Assembly (NCBI RefSeq): GCF_004369225.1
Contig: NZ_QFFZ01000007.1
Location: forward strand, 58,755-122,754
DNA: 64,000 nt
Source: Pelotomaculum propionicicum
Lineage (GTDB): Bacteria > Bacillota > Desulfotomaculia > Desulfotomaculales > Pelotomaculaceae
Reading direction: 5' to 3'
The notes beneath the pieces are model-generated. The model made no database searches and was not told where the DNA came from. It saw only the letters and a list, made by a program, of their open reading frames with translations. Shown in pieces: positions 16,846 to 25,206 of this stretch; position 1 is the stretch's first letter; each line of letters starts with the position of its first letter. A program made the translations under genes and the position numbers.

Positions 16846-18414
16846 ATGATGGCCAAAGTAATTACCCCGGATCAGGTCGGAGCGTTAGTAAAGGACGGCG
16901 CGTGTGTGGCATGGACCACAGCTGGTTTGTGCGGCTTCCCAGAAGAGTTGGCGATAGCAATTGAGAAGAGTTTTCTGGAAACCGGTCATCCCCGGGATCT
17001 ATGGAACATCCACAGCTGCGGCTGCGGTGACTGGAAGACCAGAGGGATGAACCATGTGGGCCATGAAGGCATGGTCAGAAGGCACACTGCCGGACATATC
17101 GGCGAAGCCCCCATGCTGGGCAAACTGGTTCTTGAAAATAAAGTTCAGTGCCACCTGTTTCCACAGGGCGTCATTGTCCATTTGTTCCGGCAGATGGCCG
17201 GCGGCAAACCGGGCGTGCTCACAAAAGTAGGACTGGGCACCTATGCGGACCCCCGCCGGGAGGGCGGCAAAATTAATGATATCACCCCGGATGACATTGT
17301 AAAACTGGTTGAATTTGATGGGGAAGAGTATTTGTACTTTAAACCCCTCAAATTAGATGTGGCGATGATTCGCGGCACCGTATGCGACGAAGACGGCAAT
17401 ATGACCATGGATGAAGAGCCGTTGTTCCTGGAAGCGCTGCACCAGGCCATGGCGGCAAAAAGAAACGGCGGCATTGTGATAGCCCAGGTTAAGTACGTGG
17501 CCAAGGCCAAAACACTTAATCCCAAGGCTGTAAAAGTGCCGGGCGTTTTGGTGGACTACATCGTTGTCGCCAAGCCGGAAAATCACCTGCAGACAAGAGT
17601 CACTTTAAATGAGCCCGCGTTTGACGGGCGAATCAGAAAGCCCCTGGCGCATGTAGAACCCATGCAGCTTGACGAGCGCAAGGTTGTAGGCCGCAGGGCG
17701 GCAATGGAGCTGAGAAACGGGGCCTGCGTCAACATGGGTATCGGGATGGCTGACGCAGTTGCCGCTGTGGCTGGAGAAGAAGGCGTAAGTGATGACTTGT
17801 TAATGACCATCGAGTTGGGCGCCTTTGGCGGCGTGCCGGCCAAAGGCATGGATTTCCCGGCTGCCATCAACCCTGATTGCCTCATTGACCACGCCAATAT
17901 GTTTGACTTTTATGACGGCGGCGGGCTTGACATATGCTTCCTGGGAATGGCCCAGTGCGATGTTGAGGGCAACATTAACGTCAGCAAATTTGGACCCAAG
18001 GTAGTGGGACCGGGCGGATTCGTAAATATTTCATCATCCTCCAAGAAGGCAGTTTTCTGCGGCACTTTAACCGCAGGCGGAGCTGAATATGAGGTAAAAG
18101 ACGGCACCATCAAAATTCTGAAAGAGGGCAGGGTCCAGAAATTTGTCCAGGCCAATGAACATGTCACCTTCAGCGGTGTGTACGCCGCCAAAAGAGGACA
18201 AGAGGTGGTCTATGTAACTGAGCGCGCCGTGTTCAAACTGATAGACGGCAAGGTAACCCTGGTCGAAATCGCGCCGGGTATGGACGTGGAAAAAGACGTC
18301 ATTGCCCATATGGGCTTCAGGCCGGAGATTTCTCCCGATTTAAAAGAAATGCCCAGGGAAATATTCGAGCCTGAGTGGGGCAAGCTCAAAGCTATGCTGG
18401 CTGCTAAAGGCTAA
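16846..18414 (+). CDS. Acyl-CoA:carboxylate CoA-transferase (family I), paralogue 1
   Basis: The 522-aa protein has both halves of a fused family I CoA-transferase (3-oxoacid/propionate CoA-transferase, YdiF-like). The first half has CGCGDWKTRGMNHVGHEGMVRR and the oxyanion region; the second has NMGIGMADAVAAVA and the active-site Glu in TIELGAFGG. It moves CoA from a donor thioester such as acetyl-CoA to an acid without ATP. The ATG is fixed by AAGGGAGAAGAG directly upstream. It shares an operon with a DASS transporter, so the transported acid is the natural acceptor. The second paralogue (22.1 kb) has the same length. Confidence 0.9.
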   Translation: MMAKVITPDQVGALVKDGACVAWTTAGLCGFPEELAIAIEKSFLETGHPRDLWNIHSCGCGDWKTRGMNHVGHEGMVRRHTAGHIGEAPMLGKLVLENKVQCHLFPQGVIVHLFRQMAGGKPGVLTKVGLGTYADPRREGGKINDITPDDIVKLVEFDGEEYLYFKPLKLDVAMIRGTVCDEDGNMTMDEEPLFLEALHQAMAAKRNGGIVIAQVKYVAKAKTLNPKAVKVPGVLVDYIVVAKPENHLQTRVTLNEPAFDGRIRKPLAHVEPMQLDERKVVGRRAAMELRNGACVNMGIGMADAVAAVAGEEGVSDDLLMTIELGAFGGVPAKGMDFPAAINPDCLIDHANMFDFYDGGGLDICFLGMAQCDVEGNINVSKFGPKVVGPGGFVNISSSSKKAVFCGTLTAGGAEYEVKDGTIKILKEGRVQKFVQANEHVTFSGVYAAKRGQEVVYVTERAVFKLIDGKVTLVEIAPGMDVEKDVIAHMGFRPEISPDLKEMPREIFEPEWGKLKAMLAAKG

Positions 18415-18446
18415 AACTTAACCGTTTGCGGGCAGTACATTTCAAG

Positions 18447-18505
18447 CCGCCGACGTGAGAAGTGAAGAATGGGGCGCGTAAGCGCCCCAGGATGTATGCC
18501 GGCGG
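18447..18505 (+). other. Intercistronic hairpin between CoA-transferase and transporter
   Basis: GGGGCGC/GCGCCCC with a GTAA loop (18471-18488) is nested inside a CCGCCGAC/GCCGGCGG outer helix. No T run follows, so it is more likely an RNA-stability or attenuation structure than a full terminator, allowing different amounts of transferase and transporter from one transcript. Confidence 0.5.
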
Positions 18506-18618
18506 TGGGTGAGGTGATCATAAAGGGTATAAGGGGTGTTAGGATTTATCTTAATTTCATAAAAAGAAGTATCAATAGTCGGTAATTTTTCCAAAACCTG
18601 AGAGGAGGAAAATATTTC

Positions 18619-20052
18619 ATGACGACAGCAACTGGTTCAAAATTAAAAGTCACTGATATGTTGTTTTTAGTGATGCTCGTTTTCGCCCTTTATGTCGGGC
18701 TGGCCAAGCCCTGGGTACCAGCGCTGCCTCCGCAGGGGCACCTGGTGTTATTAGCCCTGATTATTACCATCGGGCTGTGGATATTTAAGCCGTTGAACAT
18801 GCCCAACTCCGTTTCAGGGTTTTTCTTCTTGATGTTTACACTGGCTATAAAAGTTCCCGCGGCCAATGTTTTTTCCGGGTTTACCAGCAGCGCCCTGTGG
18901 ACCCTGATCCCGGCGCTCTTCTTCGGCTTCGTGCTGATTAAAACCGGGCTGGGCAAAAGGATTGGCTTCCTGGTTATGAAGATGTTCAACCCGTCTTATC
19001 CTATGCTTATCCTGGCGTTTGTAATCATCGGGTTGGCTCTCTCAGCTCTTACACCTTCAATTACTGTGCGTTGCGTCATCATTGTGCCTATCGCTGTCAG
19101 TGTAATTGAGGCCTGCAACCTGGAGTTGAAGTCCAAGGGGAGCGCACTGCTGCTGTTATCCGCCTGGGCTATGGCGGTAATACCGGGATCTGGCTGGCTT
19201 ACCGGCTCCCTGCACGGCCCGATTATTTTGGGTATGTTTGGGGCGGTTCCGGAATTGAAAGGCGTGCTAACCTTCGATTCTTACCTGCAAGTTATGCTTC
19301 TCCCCGCTTTAATACTGACCGTGCTGCTTATTGTAGGCGGGTATTTTGCTCTGAAGCCGAAAGATACGATAACCCTGAAGAAAGAATATTTCCAGGAAGA
19401 GTACTCAAAACTTGGCGCATGGAGCAAAGACCAAACTATCAGCGCGATAATCCTTACCATCTGCTTCTTGATGTTCTTCACCAACAAGATCCACGGTATT
19501 CCTGACGGAGCAACGGTGTTGGGAGGAATGTTCCTGCTGACAATATTCGGCGTAATTAAAGGCGCGGAATTCGGTACCGGAATCAGCTGGGATTTAATCA
19601 TGTTTATTGGCGTGGCCATGAGCATTGGCGGCGTTTTTGGTGTCACCGGCGTGTCCAAGTGGCTGGTTGGCGTGTTAGTGCCGGTAATAGCGCCCTTAAC
19701 GTCGAGCCCCTGGATGTTCTGTTACTCCATCATAATACTGTTCTTTATTTTGAGGTTCTTTGACGTGGCGGTATTCATCCCCACCATGACCATTCTCATA
19801 CCGGTTCTCCCTGAAATATCGAACAACTACGGTGTTAACCCTATGGTCTGGGTTCCCCTCTTCATCATGGCGGCAAACTGCTTCTTCCTGACTTACACAA
19901 ACATGTTCGCCATGGTAGCTGAGTCTATTGCCAAAGAAAGGTCCTGGACGACAGGGCAGAGCAGTACGTACGGCCTTGTTTACGGTGTGGCTGTTCTGAT
20001 TACCCTGGCGATCGCGGTTCCATACTGGACTTCTATTGGGATGTTCAAATAA
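18619..20052 (+). CDS. DASS/SLC13-family sodium:carboxylate symporter
   Basis: The 477-aa protein has about eleven or twelve hydrophobic segments and the DASS fold: two pseudo-repeats whose re-entrant hairpins hold the TPSITVRC segment near residue 145 and FLTYTNMF near residue 425, where the family usually has SNT-type clamps. It would import a di- or monocarboxylate (or tartrate-, sulfolactate- or aromatic-type acid) with sodium. AGAGGAGG precedes the ATG. Placement behind the CoA-transferase and module C suggests it brings in the acid that the transferase activates. Substrate not readable from sequence. Confidence 0.88.
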   Translation: MTTATGSKLKVTDMLFLVMLVFALYVGLAKPWVPALPPQGHLVLLALIITIGLWIFKPLNMPNSVSGFFFLMFTLAIKVPAANVFSGFTSSALWTLIPALFFGFVLIKTGLGKRIGFLVMKMFNPSYPMLILAFVIIGLALSALTPSITVRCVIIVPIAVSVIEACNLELKSKGSALLLLSAWAMAVIPGSGWLTGSLHGPIILGMFGAVPELKGVLTFDSYLQVMLLPALILTVLLIVGGYFALKPKDTITLKKEYFQEEYSKLGAWSKDQTISAIILTICFLMFFTNKIHGIPDGATVLGGMFLLTIFGVIKGAEFGTGISWDLIMFIGVAMSIGGVFGVTGVSKWLVGVLVPVIAPLTSSPWMFCYSIIILFFILRFFDVAVFIPTMTILIPVLPEISNNYGVNPMVWVPLFIMAANCFFLTYTNMFAMVAESIAKERSWTTGQSSTYGLVYGVAVLITLAIAVPYWTSIGMFK

Positions 20053-20068
20053 GTTAAACAATCTGCTA

Positions 20069-20102
20069 AAGAGGGACGGCTTTGCTGCCGCCCCTCTTTT
20101 TT
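20069..20102 (+). terminator. Terminator of the CoA-transferase/transporter operon
   Basis: AGAGGG with CGGC pairs with GCCG and CCCTCT around TTTGCT, and at least six T follow. Ends 50 bp after the transporter stop. Confidence 0.8.
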
Positions 20103-20142
20103 GATGTGTGCGCCTGGCGCGGGAAGGAAACTATAAGGTGAT

Positions 20143-20176
20143 AAAAAAAACAAGGCCTTTAAATGTGGCCTTGTTT
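20143..20176 (-). terminator. Terminator of the LysR gene
   Basis: On the - strand AACAAGGCC and GGCCTTGTT enclose nine bases and run into eight T residues, 22 bp after the LysR stop. Confidence 0.82.
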
Positions 20177-20198
20177 GGTCGAATTCGTTTTTGGTGTT

Positions 20199-21155
20199 TT
20201 AGCGGACTAACTGCAAACTATTTCTGGTCAGGCTTGAGCTGATCGCGGTGACTTTAGCCCTGTCGATGGCGGCCTGGGTTTTAAGCCACTGCGGGATATA
20301 TTTCAAGAACATTTTAAGTGTCGGCGGAGTGTCGGAGCTGTTGCGCGTGGCCAGGTTGATCCTTCTGTGAATGGTTGGCGTCAGCCCTATCACCCGCATG
20401 CTGGGGTCACGCTCCGCCAGTGCTACCTTAGAAGATAGCACCGTAATGCCAAGTTCCTCACGTACAAAAGCCAGCATCGTCTTAACCACAGAGCAGTTCA
20501 GCACCACATTGGGCACAAAGCCAGCGGCCTGACACGCATTATAAAAATCATGGTAGTGCCCGGAAGTCGAAGGGGTGAGAATCATCTTTTCATTTTCTAA
20601 TTCTTTAATGTCTATGGATACCCTGTTTGCCAATGGATGCCGGTGGCTGGTCACGACTACCATCTTGTCGTTCACCAAAGGGTAGAAATTGAAGTTTGGA
20701 TTAGGCTTGTTGATCTGGACAAAAGCAGCGTCAATTTTTTGAGCGTGCAGTAAATATAAAAGCTCTTCGCATTGTTCCTCATAAAGGCTCAGTTTTATGC
20801 CAGGGAAATTGTCCTGAAAAGAAGTCACCAGGTTTGGCAGGCTGTAACTGCCGATTACCGCGAGAGTCCCCAGTTTAAGCTCACCCTTTACAATGGACAC
20901 ATACTCCTGGATGCAGCGTTTTGCTTCATTTACACCCGACATTATGCGCTGGGCGTGGGTGACAAACTCTGAGCCGGCCGGGGTAAGTTGGACTGACCGG
21001 GTTGTCCTCACAAATAAACTGGTGCCTAATTCGTTCTCCAACTTGTTGATCTGCTGGGATAGTGAGGACTGAGAAATTTTAATCTCTTCTGCGGCCCGTG
21101 TGAAGTTGTTGTATTTAGCCACGGCCAATACATATTCCAGCTGATGCATCTCCAT
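20199..21155 (-). CDS. LysR-type transcriptional regulator, candidate master regulator of the catabolic block
   Basis: The 318-aa protein has the LysR winged helix at residues 1-60 (FTRAAEEIKISQSSLSQQINKLE-like recognition helix, then RTTRSVQLTPAG) and a periplasmic-binding-protein-like effector domain (GELKLGTLAVIGSYSLPNLV, ILTPSTSGHYHDF, VREELGITVLSS). AGGAGGG precedes the ATG. It lies between the two CoA-transferase operons, and its own upstream region carries module F. All six modules have a T-N11-A box at the position where LysR regulators bind, so I infer that this protein controls them, probably as an activator responding to a pathway intermediate. Confidence 0.9.
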   Translation of the reverse strand: MEMHQLEYVLAVAKYNNFTRAAEEIKISQSSLSQQINKLENELGTSLFVRTTRSVQLTPAGSEFVTHAQRIMSGVNEAKRCIQEYVSIVKGELKLGTLAVIGSYSLPNLVTSFQDNFPGIKLSLYEEQCEELLYLLHAQKIDAAFVQINKPNPNFNFYPLVNDKMVVVTSHRHPLANRVSIDIKELENEKMILTPSTSGHYHDFYNACQAAGFVPNVVLNCSVVKTMLAFVREELGITVLSSKVALAERDPSMRVIGLTPTIHRRINLATRNSSDTPPTLKMFLKYIPQWLKTQAAIDRAKVTAISSSLTRNSLQLVR

Positions 21156-21471
21156 AGTATCCCTCCTAAAGTCTGTGGATTGCCAGTTAAACAGACACTA
21201 AAAAAGGAACTCTTACCACTTGCTGAAAACCTCATACATTGCGCAAAATTTTTTAAAAGTGGGTACGGTTGGTGAAAAACATCACATGTAACCTAAAAAG
21301 AAAATAACATTAACTTCTTTTGTAATATTATATACGAAATCCATTTGTTATGTAAATGCTTTTTGTATACAGAAAGCTGTTCTGATTTTCTTGCTAATAA
21401 CACCTTTTTATGTCATCGACAATAAAATTCAATAACTTAAATTTATTTAATTTATTTTTTTGGTTTGTTTT

Positions 21472-21541
21472 ATTTTACCATCTATAATAAAGGAGCTTAA
21501 ATATTTTTTAACGATTGTATTTATAAGTTTTGCCTATTAAT
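21472..21541 (-). promoter_or_regulatory. LysR-type promoter module F (upstream of the LysR gene)
   Basis: On the - strand: ATTAATAGGC, spacer AAA, ACTTATAAAT with T-N11-A; then CAATCGTTAAA and TGGTAAAATAAAA, which aligns with the -10 region of the other copies one base closer. It points to the LysR gene about 315 bp downstream. This suggests autoregulation from the gene's own strand rather than from a divergent promoter. Confidence 0.65.
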
Positions 21542-21820
21542 ACACTTTCAGCAATTATTAATCCCAGTTTTACAAAATCCCTTCTTCTCAGTTGGAAGGC
21601 TCTTATAACTATTTTTAGGTATTTCAGGTAAAAAAGAAGCCCAGTAGTGTAAATTTCCCAAGTGCAGTACTGGTTAGCATGTCCAGTATTAACAGATATA
21701 GGCAATTATTCGCACTGAAAGTTCCCAAAGGCTGCAAAGGCAGAGACGGCCGGGCAGTCCTTTTTTTATGGCCTGACTTAAAAACCATTTTATATTAAAA
21801 AAAATAATCATATCCGCAAT

Positions 21821-21895
21821 ATTAATAGGCAGAACTAATCAATGCAATCGCGAACGTATATTTCACTTTGCTCATTTAAGGGTGGTAATATAAAA
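21821..21895 (+). promoter_or_regulatory. LysR-type promoter module D (second CoA-transferase / Mo hydroxylase)
   Basis: ATTAATAGGC, AGA, ACTAATCAAT with T-N11-A; CAATCGCGAAC; TTCACT (21862) and TAATAT (21886) with the usual spacing. The leader (about 205 nt) shares blocks with that of module C, such as AATACTGCA and a GAGGTGAA segment, showing that the promoter and gene were duplicated together. Between modules F and D nothing else is recognisable, except a short T run after a GC-rich stretch near 21760. Confidence 0.75.
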
Positions 21896-22101
21896 CCGGG
21901 CTAAGGTTGCGGATAATACTGCACAGCAAAATCGTGTGTTAATTGTGTTAATAATATAAGCACTACATGGAATTGTAGTTAAAAAACATAAAGTGAGGTG
22001 AACTTTTATACGCAAACAGTTGTAAATTAATGTTTTAGGCTTAGTTCAGATTAGAACCTTCCCAGGATCATTTGAGATATATAAATTTGAAGGGAGAAGA
22101 G

Positions 22102-23670
22102 ATGATGTCCAAACTTGTCACGGCACGGCAAGCTGTGGATTTAATACAAGACGGTATGACCGTGGCGTGGACTACAGCCGGTTTGTGCGGCTTTCCCGAG
22201 GAAGTCGCGACAGCTCTCGAGAACCGTTTCCTGGAAACCGGCAGTCCCAGAAACCTGATGAATACTCACAGCTGCGGCTGCGGCGACCATAAAACCAGAG
22301 GCATGAACCACCTTGGCCATGAGGGACTGGTAAGAAAACATATTGCCGGCCATATCGGCGAGGCGCCCAGGTTAGGCCAACTGGTTATTGACAATAAAAT
22401 TGAATGCCATTTGTTCCCCCAGGGGGTTATGGTCCATTTGTACCGGCAAATGGCGGGCAAGAAACCCGGCGTCCTGACCAAAGTAGGGTTGGGCACTTAT
22501 GCCGACCCCCGCTTAGAGGGCGGCAAGGTTAACGAGATCACCAAAGATGACATGGTGCAGCTGATTGAGCTTGATGGGGAAGAGTACCTGTACTACAAAC
22601 CTTTCACGATCGATGTGGCCGTTATCCGCGGCAGTGTCGCGGACGAAAGAGGCAACATGACCATGGATACAGAGTGTTTATTCCTGGAGGCTCTGTCATT
22701 GGCCACGGCTGCAAGAAACAACGGCGGCATGGTGATTGCCCAGGTGGAGCACGTGGTCAAGCCCTTCACGATCCATCCCAAGAGAGTAAAGGTGCCGGGT
22801 GTCCTGGTGGATTATATTGTCCAGTCCAAGCCGGAAAACCACCTGCAAACAAAAGTAACTTATTATATGCCGTCCCTGTGCGGGGCTGAAAGAGCGCCCC
22901 TGGGCAGTATCCCGCCCCTGCCTCTGGACGAGCGCAAGATTATCGGTCGCCGCGCGGCGATGGAACTGCGGCCGGGCGCTGTGGTAAACATGGGCATCGG
23001 CATGCCTGACGGGGTAGCCAGTGTGGCTGCCGAGGAAGGTGTAACCGAAATGATGACCCTCACCACTGAGTTGGGCAACTTTGGCGGGATGCCGGCAAAA
23101 GGCGGAGATTTCCCGGCCACCCACAACTCGGAAGCAACTATTGACCACCCATACATGTTTGACTTTTACGACGGCGGCGGACTGGATATTTGTTTTCTAG
23201 GCCTGGCCCAAACCGACAAAAAGGGCAACCTCAACGTCAGCAAATTTGGCCCCAAAGTGGTCGGCCCGGGCGGGTTTGTGAATATTTCCTCAACCGCCAA
23301 GAAAGTGGTTTTCTGCGGCACCTTGACTACTTCCGGCGCGGTATATGAAGTTGCCGGCGGCACGATTAAGATCGTGCGGGAAGGCAAAATTAAAAAATTC
23401 TTGGACCATGTGATGCAGGTTACCTTCAGTGGCGAGTACTCCCAGAAAAGGGGGCAAGAAGTGCTCTATGTCACCGAACGCGCTGTTTTCACGCTGGAAG
23501 AAGGTGAAATGACTCTCATCGAAATCGCGCCGGGCATGGATGTGGAGAAAGACGTTATCGCCCATATGGATTTCAAACCCAGGATCTCTCCCGATTTAAA
23601 AGAGATGCCGAAGGAAATTTTTGAACCGCAGTGGGGTAAACTCAAACAATTATTGGAAGAAAAAGCCTAA
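22102..23670 (+). CDS. Acyl-CoA:carboxylate CoA-transferase (family I), paralogue 2
   Basis: This 522-aa protein is collinear with the paralogue at 16.8 kb from end to end, including CGCGDHKTRGMNH, NMGIGMPDGVASVA and the catalytic Glu in TTELGNFGG. The leader directly upstream of both genes is also the same (AATTTGAAGGGAGAAGAGATGATG-type sequence). Differences are spread through both halves, so the two may use different acids or donors. It precedes the Mo hydroxylase genes by 130 bp on the same strand and without a visible terminator, suggesting that the enzyme acts on the CoA ester formed here. Confidence 0.9.
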   Translation: MMSKLVTARQAVDLIQDGMTVAWTTAGLCGFPEEVATALENRFLETGSPRNLMNTHSCGCGDHKTRGMNHLGHEGLVRKHIAGHIGEAPRLGQLVIDNKIECHLFPQGVMVHLYRQMAGKKPGVLTKVGLGTYADPRLEGGKVNEITKDDMVQLIELDGEEYLYYKPFTIDVAVIRGSVADERGNMTMDTECLFLEALSLATAARNNGGMVIAQVEHVVKPFTIHPKRVKVPGVLVDYIVQSKPENHLQTKVTYYMPSLCGAERAPLGSIPPLPLDERKIIGRRAAMELRPGAVVNMGIGMPDGVASVAAEEGVTEMMTLTTELGNFGGMPAKGGDFPATHNSEATIDHPYMFDFYDGGGLDICFLGLAQTDKKGNLNVSKFGPKVVGPGGFVNISSTAKKVVFCGTLTTSGAVYEVAGGTIKIVREGKIKKFLDHVMQVTFSGEYSQKRGQEVLYVTERAVFTLEEGEMTLIEIAPGMDVEKDVIAHMDFKPRISPDLKEMPKEIFEPQWGKLKQLLEEKA

Positions 23671-23800
23671 TAAAACTATGTGTATTTATTAAAAGAGATA
23701 GGAAAATGCAATTTTATGGAGAGGGTGATGCCAGAAATAAAAATAGCGGTTTAAGTGTAAGTGTGCACTAGAATATTATTCAAAAAGAGGAGGAGAAAAC

Positions 23801-24670
23801 GTGTATCTACCAGATTTCGAGTATTATGCGCCGGAAAGTATCGCGGAAACCTGCCAGCTGCTGTCACAGTTTGGCCCCCGGGCTAAAGTGATCGCCGGTG
23901 GGAGCGACATTATCGTCAAAATGAAAAAAGAAGTATTGGCTCCGGAAGTCCTTGTCTCAATTAAAAACCTGGCTGAGTTGAAGAAAATTGAATACGTACC
24001 GGGTAAAGGTGTTGTTGTTGGCGCCAGGGTTACCCATAATGATTTGTATAAGTCGAAATTATTGGCCGAAAAATATGCGTCAGTATCGAACGCGGCCGGG
24101 CAAATGGCTGATAACCAGGTGCGCAATATCGGTACGCTTGGCGGCAATATCAGTAACGCCGTACCTTCCGCCGACCTGCCGCCGATTTTTATCGCTCTTA
24201 ACGCGACCGTTAAGCTTGAAGGTGTGAACGGCGAGCGTACCATGCCGCTGGAAGATCTGTTTACAGGCCCCGGCAAGACTGTCCTGGCTCAGGACGAAAT
24301 CATCACCGAAGTGGTCATCCCCGACCAGAAAATGACCGGCAGCAACTACATTAAGTTCGGGCTGCGCAAGTCAGGCGCCCTGGCTGTGGTCGGTGTAGCT
24401 GTCGCTGTTGAAGTTGAAAACAATGTCATCAAGGATGCTCGTGTGGCCCTTGGGGCAGTTGCCGCCACACCTGTGCGGGCAAAGAAAACCGAAGAATTCC
24501 TGAAAGGGAAAACAGTAACTGACGAACTATTGGCAGAAGCCGGAGTAATCGCCTCCGGAGAATGCAAGCCCATCTCCGACATAAGGGCATCTGCGGAATA
24601 CCGCACTGACCTGGTGCGCGTCTTTACCAAGCGGGCACTGCGTAAGGCTATCGACGAGGGACATGTATAA
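23801..24670 (+). CDS. Mo hydroxylase, FAD-binding medium subunit
   Basis: The 289-aa protein is a CoxM/HcrB-type FAD subunit: AGGSDIIVKMKKE and NQVRNIGTLGGNISNAVPSADLPP are the FAD pyrophosphate and isoalloxazine motifs. It lacks the inserted four-cysteine loop of Thauera-type 4-hydroxybenzoyl-CoA reductase beta subunits, so electron input may come by another route. AGGAGGAG precedes the GTG start. It overlaps the upstream frame of the next gene, and the three hydroxylase subunits run medium-small-large. Confidence 0.9.
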   Translation: MYLPDFEYYAPESIAETCQLLSQFGPRAKVIAGGSDIIVKMKKEVLAPEVLVSIKNLAELKKIEYVPGKGVVVGARVTHNDLYKSKLLAEKYASVSNAAGQMADNQVRNIGTLGGNISNAVPSADLPPIFIALNATVKLEGVNGERTMPLEDLFTGPGKTVLAQDEIITEVVIPDQKMTGSNYIKFGLRKSGALAVVGVAVAVEVENNVIKDARVALGAVAATPVRAKKTEEFLKGKTVTDELLAEAGVIASGECKPISDIRASAEYRTDLVRVFTKRALRKAIDEGHV

Positions 24671-24686
24671 GAAAGGAGATGTGAAG

Positions 24687-25190
24687 ATGTCTAACTTCAT
24701 TGTTGATAAAAGTGGAATTAAGCGTTATTTAGTTTCCGTGAAAATTAACGGCAGCGAATATACCAGGGTGGTTAAAGCCAACACCCTGCTGGTGAACTTC
24801 TTGCGTGAAGACCTTGACCTTATAGGCACTAAAAAAGGCTGCGAACTGGGTGACTGCGGCTGCTGCACCGTTATGCTGGACGGCAAGCCGGTCAACTCCT
24901 GTCTGGTCCTGGCTGTTGACGTGGACGGACGTGAAGTCACAACCATCGAAGGTATCGCGAACGGAGAAGAATTGGATATCGTCCAGGAAAAATTCATTGA
25001 GCACGCGGCATATCAATGCGGTTATTGCACTTCCGGAATGATCATTTCTTCCAGGGCATTGCTTAATGAAAATCCAAGTCCAACCGAACATGAGGTGCGC
25101 GAGGCCATAGCCGGCAACCTGTGCCGTTGTACAGGTTACGTCAATATTGTCGAGGCCGTTTTAGCCGCGGCTGAGGCTGAAAAGAAATAA
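24687..25190 (+). CDS. Mo hydroxylase, [2Fe-2S] small subunit
   Basis: The 167-aa protein holds two [2Fe-2S] clusters: a plant-type ferredoxin site CELGDCGCC plus the Cys in NSCLVL, and an all-helical site CGYCTSGM plus CRCTGY. It passes electrons between the Mo site and FAD. The ATG follows AAAGGAGATG at good spacing; upstream in-frame codons overlap the end of the previous gene. Only 16 bp separate it from the large subunit. Confidence 0.93.
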   Translation: MSNFIVDKSGIKRYLVSVKINGSEYTRVVKANTLLVNFLREDLDLIGTKKGCELGDCGCCTVMLDGKPVNSCLVLAVDVDGREVTTIEGIANGEELDIVQEKFIEHAAYQCGYCTSGMIISSRALLNENPSPTEHEVREAIAGNLCRCTGYVNIVEAVLAAAEAEKK

Positions 25191-25206
25191 GGAAAGGATG
25201 AGGGTG

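Noticed and set aside
21508..21705. 65-codon frame on the - strand upstream of the LysR gene
   Set aside because: It runs over promoter module F and has no ribosome binding site; the DNA signal explains the sequence better.
21720..21775. GC-rich stretch with T run upstream of module D, considered as a riboswitch or terminator
   Set aside because: No stable long stem and no match to a riboswitch consensus that I know.
23988..24227. Alternative frames inside the Mo hydroxylase genes
   Set aside because: Out-of-frame shadows of strongly recognised subunits.
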